From positions 12,434,388 through 12,498,387 of the forward strand of contig CM034406.1 of NCBI GenBank assembly GCA_019925095.2: DNA of 64,000 nt. The letters are read 5' to 3'. Source of the stretch: Dendrolimus kikuchii (taxonomy: Eukaryota > Arthropoda > Insecta > Lepidoptera > Lasiocampidae). The position numbers and the translations under genes are program-made. Under the pieces are notes generated by a model. That model was not told the origin of the DNA. It ran no database searches and saw only the letters and a program-made list of their open reading frames with translations. Numbering within the stretch: position 1 is the stretch's first letter; every line of letters starts with the position of its first letter. This document shows positions 32,524 to 44,278 of this stretch, piece by piece.

Positions 32524-33844
32524 TTGGTAAACTTAACGGGTATAAAATTTATGCTGTGGGATATAAATATTCAATCTAAGCATATATATCTAATAATACG
32601 GTCTGCATATCACGTTCCTTCTGTCATAATACATTCGTCAAATCTGGGAAATTCTGGGAATCAGTGAGATAAAATAATTCTTGGTCTCTGAAAAGAGAAC
32701 ATGCCACTTTTTTCTATCCAGTGTTGTTTTTTGCCAGTTACAGGCTTGAAGAAATAATCTTCCAATAAAAAAATTATAACTCTGAAATATCTCAATTCAG
32801 GTTATCTATTGTTGGTCTAAGGATGACAATAATGTCGTTCTTCTCTCACTATTTGATATAAATATCTGATAGGCGCATTCCCCAATGAATTCATATAGGT
32901 TACAAACCTGTTCTGTTTTTGTTATTTGACTGCGGAATCGTGAAAATGATTTTATTGAAAATGCTCCAAATCTCAAAAAATACTTAACTCTAAACTCATT
33001 CTAAACTTAACTCTAGGCCAACCTATAATGAAGATTGTAAGGATCGATTTCTGTAATGGAATGTTAAACTGAAAACCAAGGCAAGGAGTTTATTTCTTAA
33101 GTAAATCTAAAACAGTATCATTACCGCCTATGTTTCCATCAAAATAGGTCCCGAGACTTCTTTGACCATTTTTTGGTATATCTTATAATTTCGGACTATT
33201 AAAATTTGAAAATAGGAAGATTAGTCTCCGACTGCTCTTGAGAACGTTCCTGAAAGGCTTGCCACTTCATCACTTTAGATAGCAACACTAATGAGTATGT
33301 TGGGCGAAATAGAGACTAACAAATAAATATCTTAATAGTTAACTATTCAAACTTTCAATATTATTACCACTGTTAATAAAGAGACAAGAAATAACAATGC
33401 TGCATTAAATCAAGCTGTTCAAAGTTTGACCATTGAAGCGGCGCAGCCGATTAGCGGCCCCTCCGCAGTGCTCTGTTTTGAGGAAGTTGTGAGTGTCGGT
33501 GGTTAAATCCACTCAAACTGTTAGCAGTTTCGGGAGTGTCGGCGCTCTTAATTACCCAGTTCCTTAAGATGGTGTCTTAGCCCACTTTCCTCTACTTCAC
33601 TTTCCCTTTGTGGAAAGTTTGTTTTCGCTTTTTTGTCTTCTGTCTTTAAATTGTTATGTTCGAGGTAATTGTTAATGCTTTTGGTTATTTTGATTTATAG
33701 CTAAGATACCTTATTCGAATGTAGAAAAGTAATATGTTTTTCTTAATGCTGATATTATACGAATCAACCAAATGGATTCCAAGAAGATTGACTCGTTGCC
33801 AAAGACACAGAACTAACTAATAAAATCAATATTAGTTGGTTAAT
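32524..33844. other. no gene seen
   Basis: A moderately GC-rich patch at 33430-33600 ('aagcggcgcagccgattagc') has no open frame with recognisable features. Confidence 0.45.
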
Positions 33845-34000
33845 TTTTGTCCTTGAATTTGGATAAATCAAACAAAGTGATCTATATAAACAATCTTGAA
33901 GTATTCAATGTCATTACCGTCATATGCTTTCAGTTCTATACCTTTCAATCAAATTAATTCAATTTATTTCATCTGTCTAATATCAACATAAGGCACAGAA
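33845..34000 (+). repeat. interspersed repeat R, copy 3, diverged
   Basis: 'aatcaaacaaagtgatctat' and 'gtattcaatgtcattaccgt' align with 2715-2905. Confidence 0.5.
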
Positions 34001-34378
34001 CTAATAGGACACGACATTTTTATATTTAATTGTTAAAATTAAATTTGGACAAAAATTTTACGCGAGTGAAAATTCAAATACATTAAGAAGAAACACTATT
34101 CTTCTAATCTTATAGAACGAAAACGCTAAAAATCACATCCATTTGTCCGTGTGGACTATGGCTACAGAGCGACTCTATGTGAGGGGGCCATCAAATCGCT
34201 TCGCTTTATCTTTAAAGTATAGATCCTAACCATCAGCTTGGCGAGTATGGCGATTGATATTTTTTATCCAAATTATTGTATTATACATTTTTAATTAAGT
34301 TTGATTGTATGTTAGTTTGTTGCTTCTTTACGGCTTTCTTAATTAAACTGATTTTTATGAAATTAGGTGTATATTCTT
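34001..34378. other. no gene seen
   Basis: No supported feature. Confidence 0.5.
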
Positions 34379-34650
34379 TTTATCTCATACCTCTTATTCC
34401 ATTCTCCGTATCCCATCCTTAAGGCTGGCTACGCGTTGGCTTCGCCCCTGGTATTGCAAATGTCTATAGACGACAGTAACCGCTTTCCTTGCAATTTTTG
34501 CATAAAAGAATGTGATAGTTGTGATCCGGATGAATGGCTAGGTTCTAGTCCCCCCTTCGAGTAGTAGCAGTACATATGCTATTTCAAATGTCCACAGGCA
34601 TCTTCCATCTTGTGAGCTGCCTGTCTGCTGTTCTCTATCAATAAAAAAAT
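34379..34650 (+). mobile_element. retroposon family B, with an internal extra segment
   Basis: 'cctcttattccattctccgt', 'ggctggctacgcgttggctt' and 'gacagtaaccgctttcct', then about 90 bp of unrelated sequence, then a second B/A-type 3' end 'catcttgtgagctgcctgtc' with 'caataaaaaaa'. Either two copies in tandem or one copy with an insertion. Confidence 0.55.
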
Positions 34651-34765
34651 CAAATTGCATAACATATGAGTAATTAATATAATAAAATTATCTAACCCGA
34701 TCCACATACATTCTAAACCAATACCATTTCAGACAAGTTAGATGTACCGTACAATCTACATGTGC

Positions 34766-34885
34766 GATATTTTTTTAGGTGAAGTACAGCAGACAAGCAG
34801 ATTGGCCACGTGATGAAAAGCTTTTACCGTCGTCTATGGATGTTTCCCACACCAGAGATGTCATCATCGTGTTGCCAGCCTCGGA
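34766..34885 (-). mobile_element. family A 3' fragment
   Basis: 'acagcagacaagcagattgg' to 'gtgttgccagcctcgg'; diverged. Confidence 0.55.
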
Positions 34886-35179
34886 GAAAATTTTAGACAT
34901 GCTTTAAAAAAAATCCACATCGTAGTGCTATGGAAAAACGCAGATTCAGATGGGAGTTCATTTGAAATCCCCATGTTGCGCAAGAGAAACGTTGTTGAGA
35001 AATACTGCGTACATGAGCGAAGCGGCTTAAGGAAGTGGATATGAATGCCCAGCCAATAGCTAGCAGTGCGGTCGTAGAAAGAAGACGAAGGCAACATTCC
35101 TCTTGATGCTGTATGAATAGAAAATACAACAAATGTTGTATCTTGCTCACATTTTAAGCTAATAGTTTCAGAATTTATT

Positions 35180-35398
35180 TTATTTATTTTTTATAGACGG
35201 CCTACCTGATGAAAAGCGGTTACCATCGCCTATGGACATTTGTAACATCAAAAGTGCCACTAACTGCCCCTCTCTAAACGGAGACTGGAACCTGGCCACT
35301 AATGCCGGAACACAATTAAAAGTTGTTATGGTGGCATACTCTAGACCAGGTGTTGTAGCCATCCGGATGGGTAAATACCCTACCCCCTGACAAACTGG
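35180..35398 (-). mobile_element. family A, lacking both extreme ends
   Basis: 'gacggcctacctgatgaaaa' to 'taccccctgaca'. The usual 'gcaggagttcagcag' part at the tail side is lost. Confidence 0.7.
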
Positions 35399-36454
35399 TT
35401 TCATATGCTACAGAATCTGAATAAATATAATAAATAGTATGTCAACCACACACATGTACAATCACGGTATCAAAAAGGTTCGCCAGTTTTCAATTTGATT
35501 CATTTAACGTTTCGCGAGCACATGTTACCTTTTCAAACTAAGTCACAGAACAGACTATTCCACAAAAAATTACGTTTAACTATTTGACAATAAAGTTTTA
35601 AATGACTTAGATCAAAGTTGATTTGTGTCTTGTCTAAAAAGATTGTTGAGAGATGTAAAACCTTTTTATTAATTCTAATATTTATCATAAGCGTAGTGAT
35701 TACATCATTTTTGTTTCTGACGATTAAAACTATTGTTAATCTCAGTGTCTGTCATTGTCAACACTTCAATTACCTTTTTTCACGTTTCTAATATTTAAAA
35801 ATGTAACAAAACGTAACCTTTATTAAACTGTTGGCGGTATTGTTTCTTGTGCACGCAAAAGTCGACTTTAAGGTGACGAACCTTTTCATACCGCGACACA
35901 GGCTAGTTCTAGTGCAAGAACCTATGTAAGCATTATTTCCGTATGAATTTTTGGCTATAAATTAATCTTGATTTGATTTTTTCAAACCTATCTTCATGTC
36001 GCGTCGCATCATCATAAAACACGCAATAAATGAATATAAGCTATCTCCATACTTTATTATCCTGATAGCCGTTGCCTAACTACCGCCAGTTAAGCGAAAT
36101 TACTTTATCTCTTCACCTTCTCTACCCCCATTTCTCCCACCACCCACGAGCCTTGTAGGTACAACACAATTCCTTGGTAATTTCCTGTATATACGTATCT
36201 TTTATCTATATTATTTGATTTAATGAATGGTTTGTATTATTTTGATTCGGTAACAAATTTTACATCGGTTAATGGAGTATAATTTTAAGATTATTTCACT
36301 AGTTTGAAATTAACACTTCCATTTCGTTCCCTAAGTAATTTTAATGAAATATCATTAATAGATTAATATAAACAGTTTAATAAAGCGTGCAATGAATGAA
36401 ATCGGGTGTTTGATGATGAAATCAACTGTGATGCTGTTCATTATTGCACAAACG
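35399..36454. other. no gene seen
   Basis: No supported feature. Confidence 0.5.
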
Positions 36455-36670
36455 TCACAGCCTCCTTGATTTTGTATGAAAATGTTGGTTTATGACATCA
36501 CAATTTTAAAGAGTCAAAGAACTTATTAATTATTAGTTAAACTATAATTAAATTTATTTCTGTTATGGTAATACAAATAACTGTTGAAAGTAAGATGATA
36601 ATAGGATATTTCGACGCCTGCTCTTTTATATAATGACTATTTTAGAATATATTGTAATATGTGCCAAAAT
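36455..36670 (+). repeat. interspersed repeat N, copy 2
   Basis: 'gattttgtatgaaaatgttg', 'gacatcacaattt', 'cgcctgctcttttatataat' and 'tattgtaatatgtgcc'. Confidence 0.6.
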
Positions 36671-36897
36671 TAAATACACAATTAAATAAAGCTGCGATTT
36701 ATTGTGGTCTGACAGAAATCATCAAACAAGCCTTAATTAAGAACGTTCTCAATGAACGACAGTCACTTGCATTTCATTTTTATCTTTAGGTTTAGCTATA
36801 CCTAGTTTATATTATATATTTTAAAATAGATAGCTTAGTTTTCTTTCTGGAAGTAGAATATTTAACATAGACATATTTTTGAAAAAGCGAAGTTCAC

Positions 36898-37008
36898 CTG
36901 GAATGGTATACGATTCCAGACGACGGCACATGTGTCGCGTGCGTGGGGCGGGGGCGCCGCTGACCCGTGGCGCCGCCTTCGGATTGTTACGGCCAAAGAA
37001 ACACTCCA
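36898..37008 (-). CDS. candidate internal exon (111 bp) of an unrecognised gene
   Basis: On the minus strand a pyrimidine-rich 'gtatttttctgtgctag' is followed by 111 bp of GC-rich sequence, ending CCAG before 'gtgaac', a usable donor. Two of three frames are open across it. Frame a (phase 1 in, phase 1 out): ECFFGRNNPKAAPRVSGAPA then PRTRHMCRRLESYTIP. Frame b (phase 0 in and out): WSVSLAVTIRRRRHGSAAPP then PHARDTCAVVWNRIPFQ. Length is a multiple of three. The surroundings on both sides are AT-rich, as expected for introns. Neither peptide is recognised. A chance GC-rich island with splice-like borders cannot be excluded. Confidence 0.4.
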
Positions 37009-37225
37009 CTAGCACAGAAAAATACAAGGAGAGTATAATTTTACATTTTTAAAATTAACTCTAAATAATGTTCATATCATACTTCGCGTGGGACCACAAT
37101 TTTGACTGTTACCTATAGGTAACATAGAACTTAAAGATACCCAGTTTGTAAATATCAGGAAATACAGATTCCGGCAATGAGTTTTACTCTACCTTCTACC
37201 TTCGTTTAGGTGACCAGCCCTCCCA

Positions 37226-37354
37226 GACTAGTGGCATTTGCGCTAAACGAATAGAACAATAAATAATGTTTGAAAATGACATAATATTTATGGTAAAGAT
37301 ATGTCATTCCCTTACATTTTCTACTCTATTCGTTCAAAGCTAATGCCACTTGTC
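37226..37354. mobile_element. small palindromic element (MITE-like)
   Basis: 'gactagtggcatt…aaacgaatagaa' at 37226-37256 is inverted at 37328-37354 ('ctattcgttcaaagctaatg', 'ccacttgtc'). An inner pair 'aatgacata'/'tatgtcatt' continues the stem. No target duplication resolved. Confidence 0.6.
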
Positions 37355-37617
37355 TAAAAGGCGTGTTCACCCTCCATATACCGGTGCCACATATCAGGGG
37401 TCCAATTCTGCTATTACTATCTCTTTTCATCTCTATCGTTTGCCTAACTTCGGTATTTTGTTAATTCCAATGGTGTACCCTCGGCACGCCACTCTACAGT
37501 AGTATAAATATTTATAAGCGAAAAATCGCGAAATAACTATTTGTAGCTTTTCAATATCCATTTCGGCTATCGACATTTCTGCTAATGGTAATACTAATGT
37601 TTATTAGGATTACCAGG

Positions 37618-37915
37618 GACTTTTTGGCGGGAACTGAAAGGAGATGTTGTGCTGTGCAATTTTATTTTCTAAAAATGTGTAAATTACTCTAAAATAAACA
37701 ATAGTTGTAGGATATTGATAGTTTTTGAGTAGTAATTATGTGTTTTTGTGAGAAATGTGAACTGTTTAGTCAAATGTGGCCTTTCGAGTTGTCACAAGAA
37801 CTCCGTTGAATGGCTTTAGTTGATAACCTACAGTTCAGCTGAGTTATACATAGGCTTAAGAAAATGAAGAAACTATATTGTAATCCAAGATCTGGCTTAA
37901 AGGCCTAGCGGCCAA
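37618..37915 (+). repeat. interspersed repeat O, copy 2
   Basis: Nearly collinear with 53828-54128 over 300 bp, ending 'tctggcttaaaggcctagcg' and 'gccaagccataaa'. The end itself holds an imperfect inverted repeat (ggcttaaaggcc / ggccaagcc). Confidence 0.82.
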
Positions 37916-38989
37916 GCCATAAACTTAAATAATAAATTAGGATTACCATTATTAATCTGGCATGACACTATCGTAATGGAATCTTAATTTTAATATCTTC
38001 GCAGCGTCAATAAGCCCTAGTACGTCTGATTGTCATGTGGTGGAATAGAAACGGCGTGATGAGATTAAAATGTTTTTTTACTTAAGCAATTTGTCAATTA
38101 GTAATAGGAGTTTAGTCTATCCAGTGGTAAAAATAAGAATTATATAAACTATCCAAAGTGCACAATCGCATTATGTAACAAATTATCATTTTTGTGGTAA
38201 GGGCAAATAAACATTTAAATACTCAATCTCAAATATTTGTTTACCAGAAAATAAATGAAAATCGAGTTTGTTTTTTATTTTTCTAGGTATTGGAAACAAA
38301 CTAATTGTCATGAAATTTGGAACAGTAGGTACATAGTAGGTAGTAATATGTATACCTAATATTATGTATACTATACATATTTTGTGTTTTGAAAATGTAT
38401 CTACGCGAGCAATGTTGCATTTTACTACTTGATTGAATAACCATCCACATTAAATTTCTGCTGAAAGCTGCAATGTGTAGTAGTTAATATTAAAACTGTT
38501 TGAACTGAGATTTTCACCTTTTAGCTTATTTTCAAATCCTTCACAAATCAATAATACATTAGCAATAGCAAGCTATTACAATCCTGTTATTTAAAAAGAT
38601 GCACACGAAATCCTCTTCACACATTCCATGGGCCCGGTACATAGCCCATTCAAAGGAACGTGAGTTTCTTGCGTCCTGCGCCACTTTCATTTCATATTTT
38701 ATTTTATATTTTTATTTATCCAGTGTTGTATTTTTATAACGTTGGTCGGACTCGGCCGGTTTTATGGAGGTCCACATTAACCAGCTCTAGTCTCGCATCA
38801 GCGTTTTGGAATGAGCTCTTTGGAGTTTCGGCGCAGACGGACGCTTCTCTCTTCTTCTGAAAGAATGTTCCTATAATAATATAATTGAAGAAAAGTTATA
38901 AAAACTAATTTATTGTCCATAATATGTATGATGATAGTGATTGTTTTAACGCATGACCGTGGTCGTTAACAATCAAATCAACCGAGGCA
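37916..38989. other. no clear gene
   Basis: 38640-38860 is richer in GC and open for 66 codons (…TSSSLASAFWNELFGVSAQ…). 'FWNELF' recalls the WN-x-LP motif of LINE C-termini but the match is too short to call. Confidence 0.35.
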
Positions 38990-39215
38990 CTTTTTATCAT
39001 CTAACAAAATCTCCTAAAATTTTTACGAGCATAGAAACTTGTGACGTCATATTTAAACTTGTCAATAGCGCATTAATTACTGTTTAAGTAGTAATTCAAA
39101 TTATTTTTATCATGATATTGGGAAAATAAGATGATAACAAAGAATTTGAAATCCTACTCTTTTATGCAAACAATGTTTTACAGTTTATATAAAAGTGTCA
39201 CCTAGCAAATAGTGT
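38990..39215 (+). repeat. interspersed repeat N, copy 3
   Basis: 'tttttatcatctaacaaaat', 'gtgacgtcat', 'tttttatcatgatatt' and 'cctactcttttatgcaaaca'. Confidence 0.6.
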
Positions 39216-40027
39216 GGTAAATTACAATTGTTTAGTGAAATGTCAATTTAGAGCTGCCAAAAGAATTTCTTTGTTTAGCGTCAGCCATAAGCCTGCAATT
39301 GAACTAAAACAGCGATTGAGTAGATAAAATAAAAAAACATATTGATAATTCTGATTCAAAAAACCATGCAGCCAGAACAGTTAAACATTCTCAAAATATA
39401 TTAAAACTAGTTGCATAGCAAATTACCACTGTCAACGTTGTCTAATGATGGCCATGACAACTTTCCGTCAGATAGGCTTTTTTCTGTTAATATCTAGCAA
39501 AATAAAAAAATACATAAATCGGAAATAGTATTTTTTGGTCGGAAATCAGAATATTTGTCGTTCATCGTGCTTTGTTTTGCTTCATTATATTATCAAATAA
39601 TTTAATTACAGTAAATAATTTTAAACAAGTGCATGTCATCTACAACTATAAGTGCATTCGGTCTGCGGGAACATAAAAGTGTCCATTTACCATCCTAGTG
39701 TATTCCCGCACATATCAACTCGAGATGATTCCTATCCCTGGTATTGGTTGAATTTATTTTTATGAGTGGTTGTTACGGTTTCAATGCGGTATTACGTTAT
39801 AGTATATTTCCGTGTCATCTATTGGAAATCTAAAGAAAGGATATATCCAAGTGCCTTATTTCGCTAGGTTTCACAATAAATCGAGGTAAGCGTATGAATA
39901 ACTAAGGACGCTTTACACAAATGCTTTCATTATTGATGATACGGCCGTAATTTAACCAAATGTTAAATCGAATTTTCATTTGTTTAGAAATTCTTCAAAG
40001 AGGAATAATAAAAACTAGTGATCACCC
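39216..40027. other. no gene seen
   Basis: No supported feature. Confidence 0.5.
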
Positions 40028-40400
40028 GTGATCGAAATTCGACCATAGTAGTTAATTTAAATTATAAATTTGAACATTATTAAGGTTCTGTTGTCAAAGA
40101 CTATATACATCTATAATCACAGATTTCGCCAAAGTTACACTGTTAATTTGACTTTAACAATAAACAAAAGAGTATATATACGTGTGTGTATCAAATACAT
40201 GGTAGTGTGTGTAATGTTGTTCTTATTGTTTTAATGTATTTTTTATGCATAATTTTAAAATAATATTAGCATTCTGCACTCCTTTTCTATATAAACTATA
40301 AGTGTGAGAAATTTCACACTCCTCAGTCCGCGCAATTTTCGTAAAAAGGGGTACAAAGTTTTTGCTGTGTTTTTGCTTCACATATTAATAATACACAGAT
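40028..40400 (+). repeat. interspersed repeat P, copy 1, uninterrupted
   Basis: Collinear with 48735-48967 plus 49467-49590: 'tcgaaattcgaccata', 'tgaacattattaaggttctg', 'cagatttcgccaaagttaca', 'atcaaatacatggtagtgtg', 'attagcattctgcactcctt', 'aaaaaggggtacaaag'. Confidence 0.85.
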
Positions 40401-40431
40401 AATATTAATCGGTAACGAAACACAAATATTG

Positions 40432-40660
40432 TATGTCCCCAATTTAAGCAAGTTACACGACTTGTGTAATGGGAAGTATACAACGGACATCTCTGGGGCC
40501 GATCCCAGATACCAGACAATAGTAAATAAAGGAGAAAATTCGTTTCCAAAATATACCATACCAGTAATCAAACCCGGAGGAGGAGGAAACTCAGAGGCTG
40601 CATTGCAGTGAGGCATGCCGGCAACGGCTTGGCCCGCTCAACCACAGTGGCCGTCATAGA
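40432..40660 (-). mobile_element. tRNA-type SINE (family C)
   Basis: Head near 40655 on the minus strand ('ggccactgtggttgagcggg', A-box-like). The B-box region 'gggtttgattactgg' is mutated from GGTTCGATTCC. Body has 'ggtatctgggatcggcccca' on the minus strand. Confidence 0.7.
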
Positions 40661-41041
40661 TAGAATAGATGTTCACAATCATGAACTGTGATTTAATCTG
40701 CAGAGTCCAAACGAAATCGGAATCACATGCCTGATTTTTTACGATATTTGAGCGCGTGAATGCGGTCATAAAAAGTCATAATATGACATTTTAAAGACAG
40801 AGTTGAATCGTGATTTTCACTATCCGTAATAATAATAATAGTAGAGGAACCGCTGAAGATAGACCTTCATCCATCTGTTAATCAGATAAGATATATTTTT
40901 AATCAAATTATATTGACTTATAAGCACGTCTATGATAGGTTGCTAATTGAAAAAATGTTCAATTGGCTTGTATCAAGTTCCAAGTGTAATGAAGGGTTGT
41001 AAGATGGCGAACGGGCAGTGTTTTTGTCATCTACGAAACTT
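40661..41041. other. no gene seen
   Basis: No supported feature. Confidence 0.5.
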
Positions 41042-41352
41042 TTTTTACTTTTTATTTTTATTACATGAGTTCAGCAGACAGGCAGAAAGTCCACCTAATG
41101 GAAAGCGGTAACCATCGCCAAAGGTGCTACAACTGCGCTCCTGTTCTCTTAAGGGTGTCTGGAACCTTGCCACTATTGTCAGAACTATAGCTCAAGGTTG
41201 TTATGGTGGCATACTCTAGACTCTAGACCAAGGGTGATAGCCATCCAGACGGGCAGAAACCCTACCACCTAGGTGGGGGTTGTTTTGTCGCCTCTTACGA
41301 CAGGCCGTCCGGCCGCAGGACATTGTATTCTTTCTCCATTCCTGCACGGCTA
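41042..41352 (-). mobile_element. family A, near full length
   Basis: From 'tttttattacatgagttcag' to 'cattcctgcacggctaa'. It has a short internal loss around 'tggacatttgcaacacc' and a duplicated 'ctctagact'. Confidence 0.8.
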
Positions 41353-41677
41353 AAAAAACTCTAGAAAAAGCAATCATCTGAGATATGAAAACTACTGAAT
41401 CGAACAATTTTGATTAAAAGTACATATATTTAATATATGTTTTTATAAGGCTGAACGCTTACTTACTCTCTGAATTTGCCAAAATGGTCACGAAACCTTA
41501 AAAACAAGCAGTAGAAAGTCACATTAATCTAGTGTTACACAAAATATGACACTTCATTTGATTTATTCGTCTTATTACAAATGTTAAATAAAATCAAGAT
41601 AATGATTTGGGGAAATTTAGTAAGTAGATACACAGAAATGGTCTATGTATGGTGTAACACATTGTAAGTTACTTTTT
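41353..41677. other. no gene seen
   Basis: No supported feature. Confidence 0.5.
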
Positions 41678-41860
41678 TTATAATTGGCAGACTATTTTGG
41701 AAATATGCAACGTTCCTGTGTTGTGTATTCTGGGCCCGATCTCTGACATTCAAATCCTAGGAAAGAACGGAATGTTAGGTCATGTAATTTACCATGCTCG
41801 GAATCGAACCCGAGAACCATGCGTTCCAGGAGCTAGACGAGCAAAGGCTTACATTATAAC
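41678..41860 (-). mobile_element. tRNA-type SINE (family C)
   Basis: The minus strand shows a clean B box in 'ctcgggttcgattccgagca' near 41800-41820; the A-box side (41830-41860) is decayed. Body 'agagatcgggcccagaatac'. Confidence 0.7.
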
Positions 41861-42069
41861 TACTATAAAAATTATGTTATATTCATGACTCTATTTCGTT
41901 GCAGACTCTCACAGCAGTAGAAATATAACAAAAGCGTAGGCAAAGCTTTGTCACATTACTCAACGTCTCACACACACTGTGTCTGTACAATCGTGTTCAA
42001 TATGTAGTATTTTCTAAATTAAATAACAATTTACCTAAATTACCTATTTTGCCCAAAGATTATGCATAG

Positions 42070-42160
42070 CTGTAAAACGTGACAACTCCAACAACATTTT
42101 GGGAACGTTACTGATAAGCGACAGTGGTTTAGGACCAATATTCTATCTATAATTATACCC
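42070..42160. repeat. interspersed repeat J, copy 2
   Basis: 'ttttgggaacgttactgata' and 'gcgacagtggtttaggacca' resemble 16960-17000. Confidence 0.4.
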
Positions 42161-42161
42161 T

Positions 42162-42575
42162 GTTTCAAGTTTCAAATCACACCGATTCTAAAGAAGTTTA
42201 GAATGGGTGTGATTTGAAACTTGATGAAACGAAAAAGCGACACTAAAAAGAGATAAACACATAAATCTATAAGACTAAGCCTGCAAGAGAATGCGATACG
42301 AGTATTACATTTTGCAACAAAGATTAGAGAGTCAATCAATAAGACCTATGATTAAACATAGGTCCAATTTGGAGCGATAAAACTGATAATAATATTTTTT
42401 TAGATTAAAACAGTGGAAAATTGAAAGTGATACTTAAGAAGTTTATTTTGAATTAGAATATGTTGACGGATGTAGGCTAAAGGAATTATATTAATAAAAG
42501 TTAGAGAAGAATTGTCTGTGAGTATATTCTCTGAAGTTTCATTTCTACTGCGTGTGAACTGCACACACACACATT
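42162..42575 (+). mobile_element. family Q element with a 31-bp near-perfect hairpin
   Basis: 42162-42192 and 42197-42230 form a stem ('tttcaaatcacacc' / 'ggtgtgatttgaaa') with loop GAAG. The right arm and following 'gaaacgaaaaagcgacacta' recur at 52265 and, reversed, at 63905-64000. The element seems to end at 42540-42574 with 'tttctactgcgtgtgaactg' and a (CA)n, the inverse of 63175-63210. Extent between these points is inferred. Confidence 0.55.
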
Positions 42576-43009
42576 TTTTACTTAGTCTAGTTTTTAACAT
42601 AGTTTAATTTGATAATTTATTTTTAAGTTTATATTGTATTTTAATTAGGTTTATTTTTAGTTTTTAATTGTATTTTTAAATTACATTAGTTTAACATACA
42701 CATTGACTTAGCTAATAAAAATTTATCTACATGGAAAATAAAAGTGACAAAAACAAATAACAAGAACATACGCATCTTTTCTCATACAAAATTTATACCT
42801 CTTCATAATAATAAAATATAACTATCATAATTATTTATCCATGCAAATATTTTCATTAAAACTAAATTCCCCACTTTAAACAAAGACCCAAATACCCTTT
42901 ATCCAGACAATAAATCTCTAAAATCAAATAAACTACTTAGATTATCATCAACCATCGTGAATGTGGTCGTATCGAAAATTCCCAATATAGTACAGACGCG
43001 TACACAAGT
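42576..43009. other. no gene seen
   Basis: AT-rich; no supported feature. Confidence 0.5.
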
Positions 43010-43130
43010 GGCATGCGGGGGGTCATTTGGGAGGTGGTGTGGGGGGATTGGGGGGGTCAGAGGCGCTGCTCGCGGCGCCTGCAGCCAGCACCCGAGATAA
43101 GCGACGCCCGACGCCCGTCCTATGAAATTA
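43010..43130. other. GC-rich island with G-quadruplex-prone tract
   Basis: Plus-strand G runs of 6, 3, 6 and 7 lie between 43016 and 43057, then 'cgctgctcgcggcgcctgca'. On the minus strand an acceptor-like 'gctataatttcatag' precedes the island and two frames are open for 30 codons or more (one Pro-rich, ending NPPTPPPK). It may be a regulatory CpG-rich element or an exon; nothing decides. Confidence 0.35.
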
Positions 43131-44024
43131 TAGCACCCCTGAATATGGCTCGCTGTAAGGTTACGGAGTATTATGAAAAGATGTCGTGTTTAATAATAAT
43201 ATTTTTTAAAACGTAGGCCAAACTAAATATCTTTGGATAATATTAAAGTAGCTGAATTCATTTGATAGTACAGTAAATAACTTTTCACTAAACAGCATTT
43301 TTTTTATATAAACATACGAGTCTACTTTTAAATCATGAATTGTTCCTTTTTAATCTTCTCTTTTTTTCTTTTTGTAAAATTTTATACTAAAATATTATTC
43401 TTTAAGTTATCGCCAAAACTCTTTAACACTATGTATCGCAAAATTACATTAAATCTGTCATCTCAACTTTCACGAGTTTTTCTCGTTCGATCGATGTTTA
43501 TTTATTCAAATGACATAAATGATAGTAAAGTAAGTATTTAAACACCTGCTCTTAGAAATTGTTTTATGATTTATTTTGGTCGATAACTCAGTAAATATAT
43601 GCCAATCGAGAACTTCCTACAGAGGAAATAAAAACTAATAAAATTTATAAATCGATCAATATAGTAGTTCCGCCATCTGCTGCATTCCCCGCCAGTGCTG
43701 CAGCGAGAGATTAAATTTATCGATTAGTATTAAATATCCAGCCCCTCGAATTGGCCGATAGGACCGAAATTATGGACTCAGCCGACCAATGAAAACAAAC
43801 CATTATATTTTATTGTGATATGACATATAGTATTTCAATAATAATTCACGCCGATCTGTGAGAGTGTACAAACGCGCATAAGCCTGTCCAATAAACTAAC
43901 ATGAGCGTGGCTATAGATATATACAAAAACACGAATATAAAAATCTGAAGCCTAATATTACTACTACAGTATAGCCATAATATTACTACTACAATATACC
44001 TACATATATAATTACAACCTGAGA
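43131..44024. other. no gene seen
   Basis: 'aaacacctgctcttagaaat' near 43540 is a scrap of repeat N. 43660-43900 is slightly GC-richer without open frames. Confidence 0.45.
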
Positions 44025-44065
44025 AGATAGATAAATAACTCTTTATTGTACACCATTACCAAAAA
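44025..44065 (-). mobile_element. LINE 3' tail scrap (family G)
   Basis: 'gatagataaataactcttta' and 'ttgtacacc'; immediately followed by an RTE end. Confidence 0.45.
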
Positions 44066-44068
44066 ATT

Positions 44069-44180
44069 ATAAAGAAGCAAGTGAGGTGTGTAAGAATAAA
44101 CCTGAATGGCGCTCTGTTGTTCGTACCTACCCCGCAAGGGAACTGGCGTGAAGTTATGTATGTATGTATGTATATAATAT
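44069..44180 (+). mobile_element. ~110-bp truncated RTE LINE 3' end
   Basis: Starts 'gaagcaagtgaggtgtgtaa' (corresponding to 12240) and ends in the TATG tail. No clear target duplication, unlike the copies at 1945, 15323 and 22510. Confidence 0.85.
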
Positions 44181-44278
44181 ATAAATATACACATAGCTTA
44201 TGTTACAATTGCTATATATGTATTTTGGGTAAGAAATATTACTTATTACAATTTTTGTTATAAGAAAACTGCAGAACG

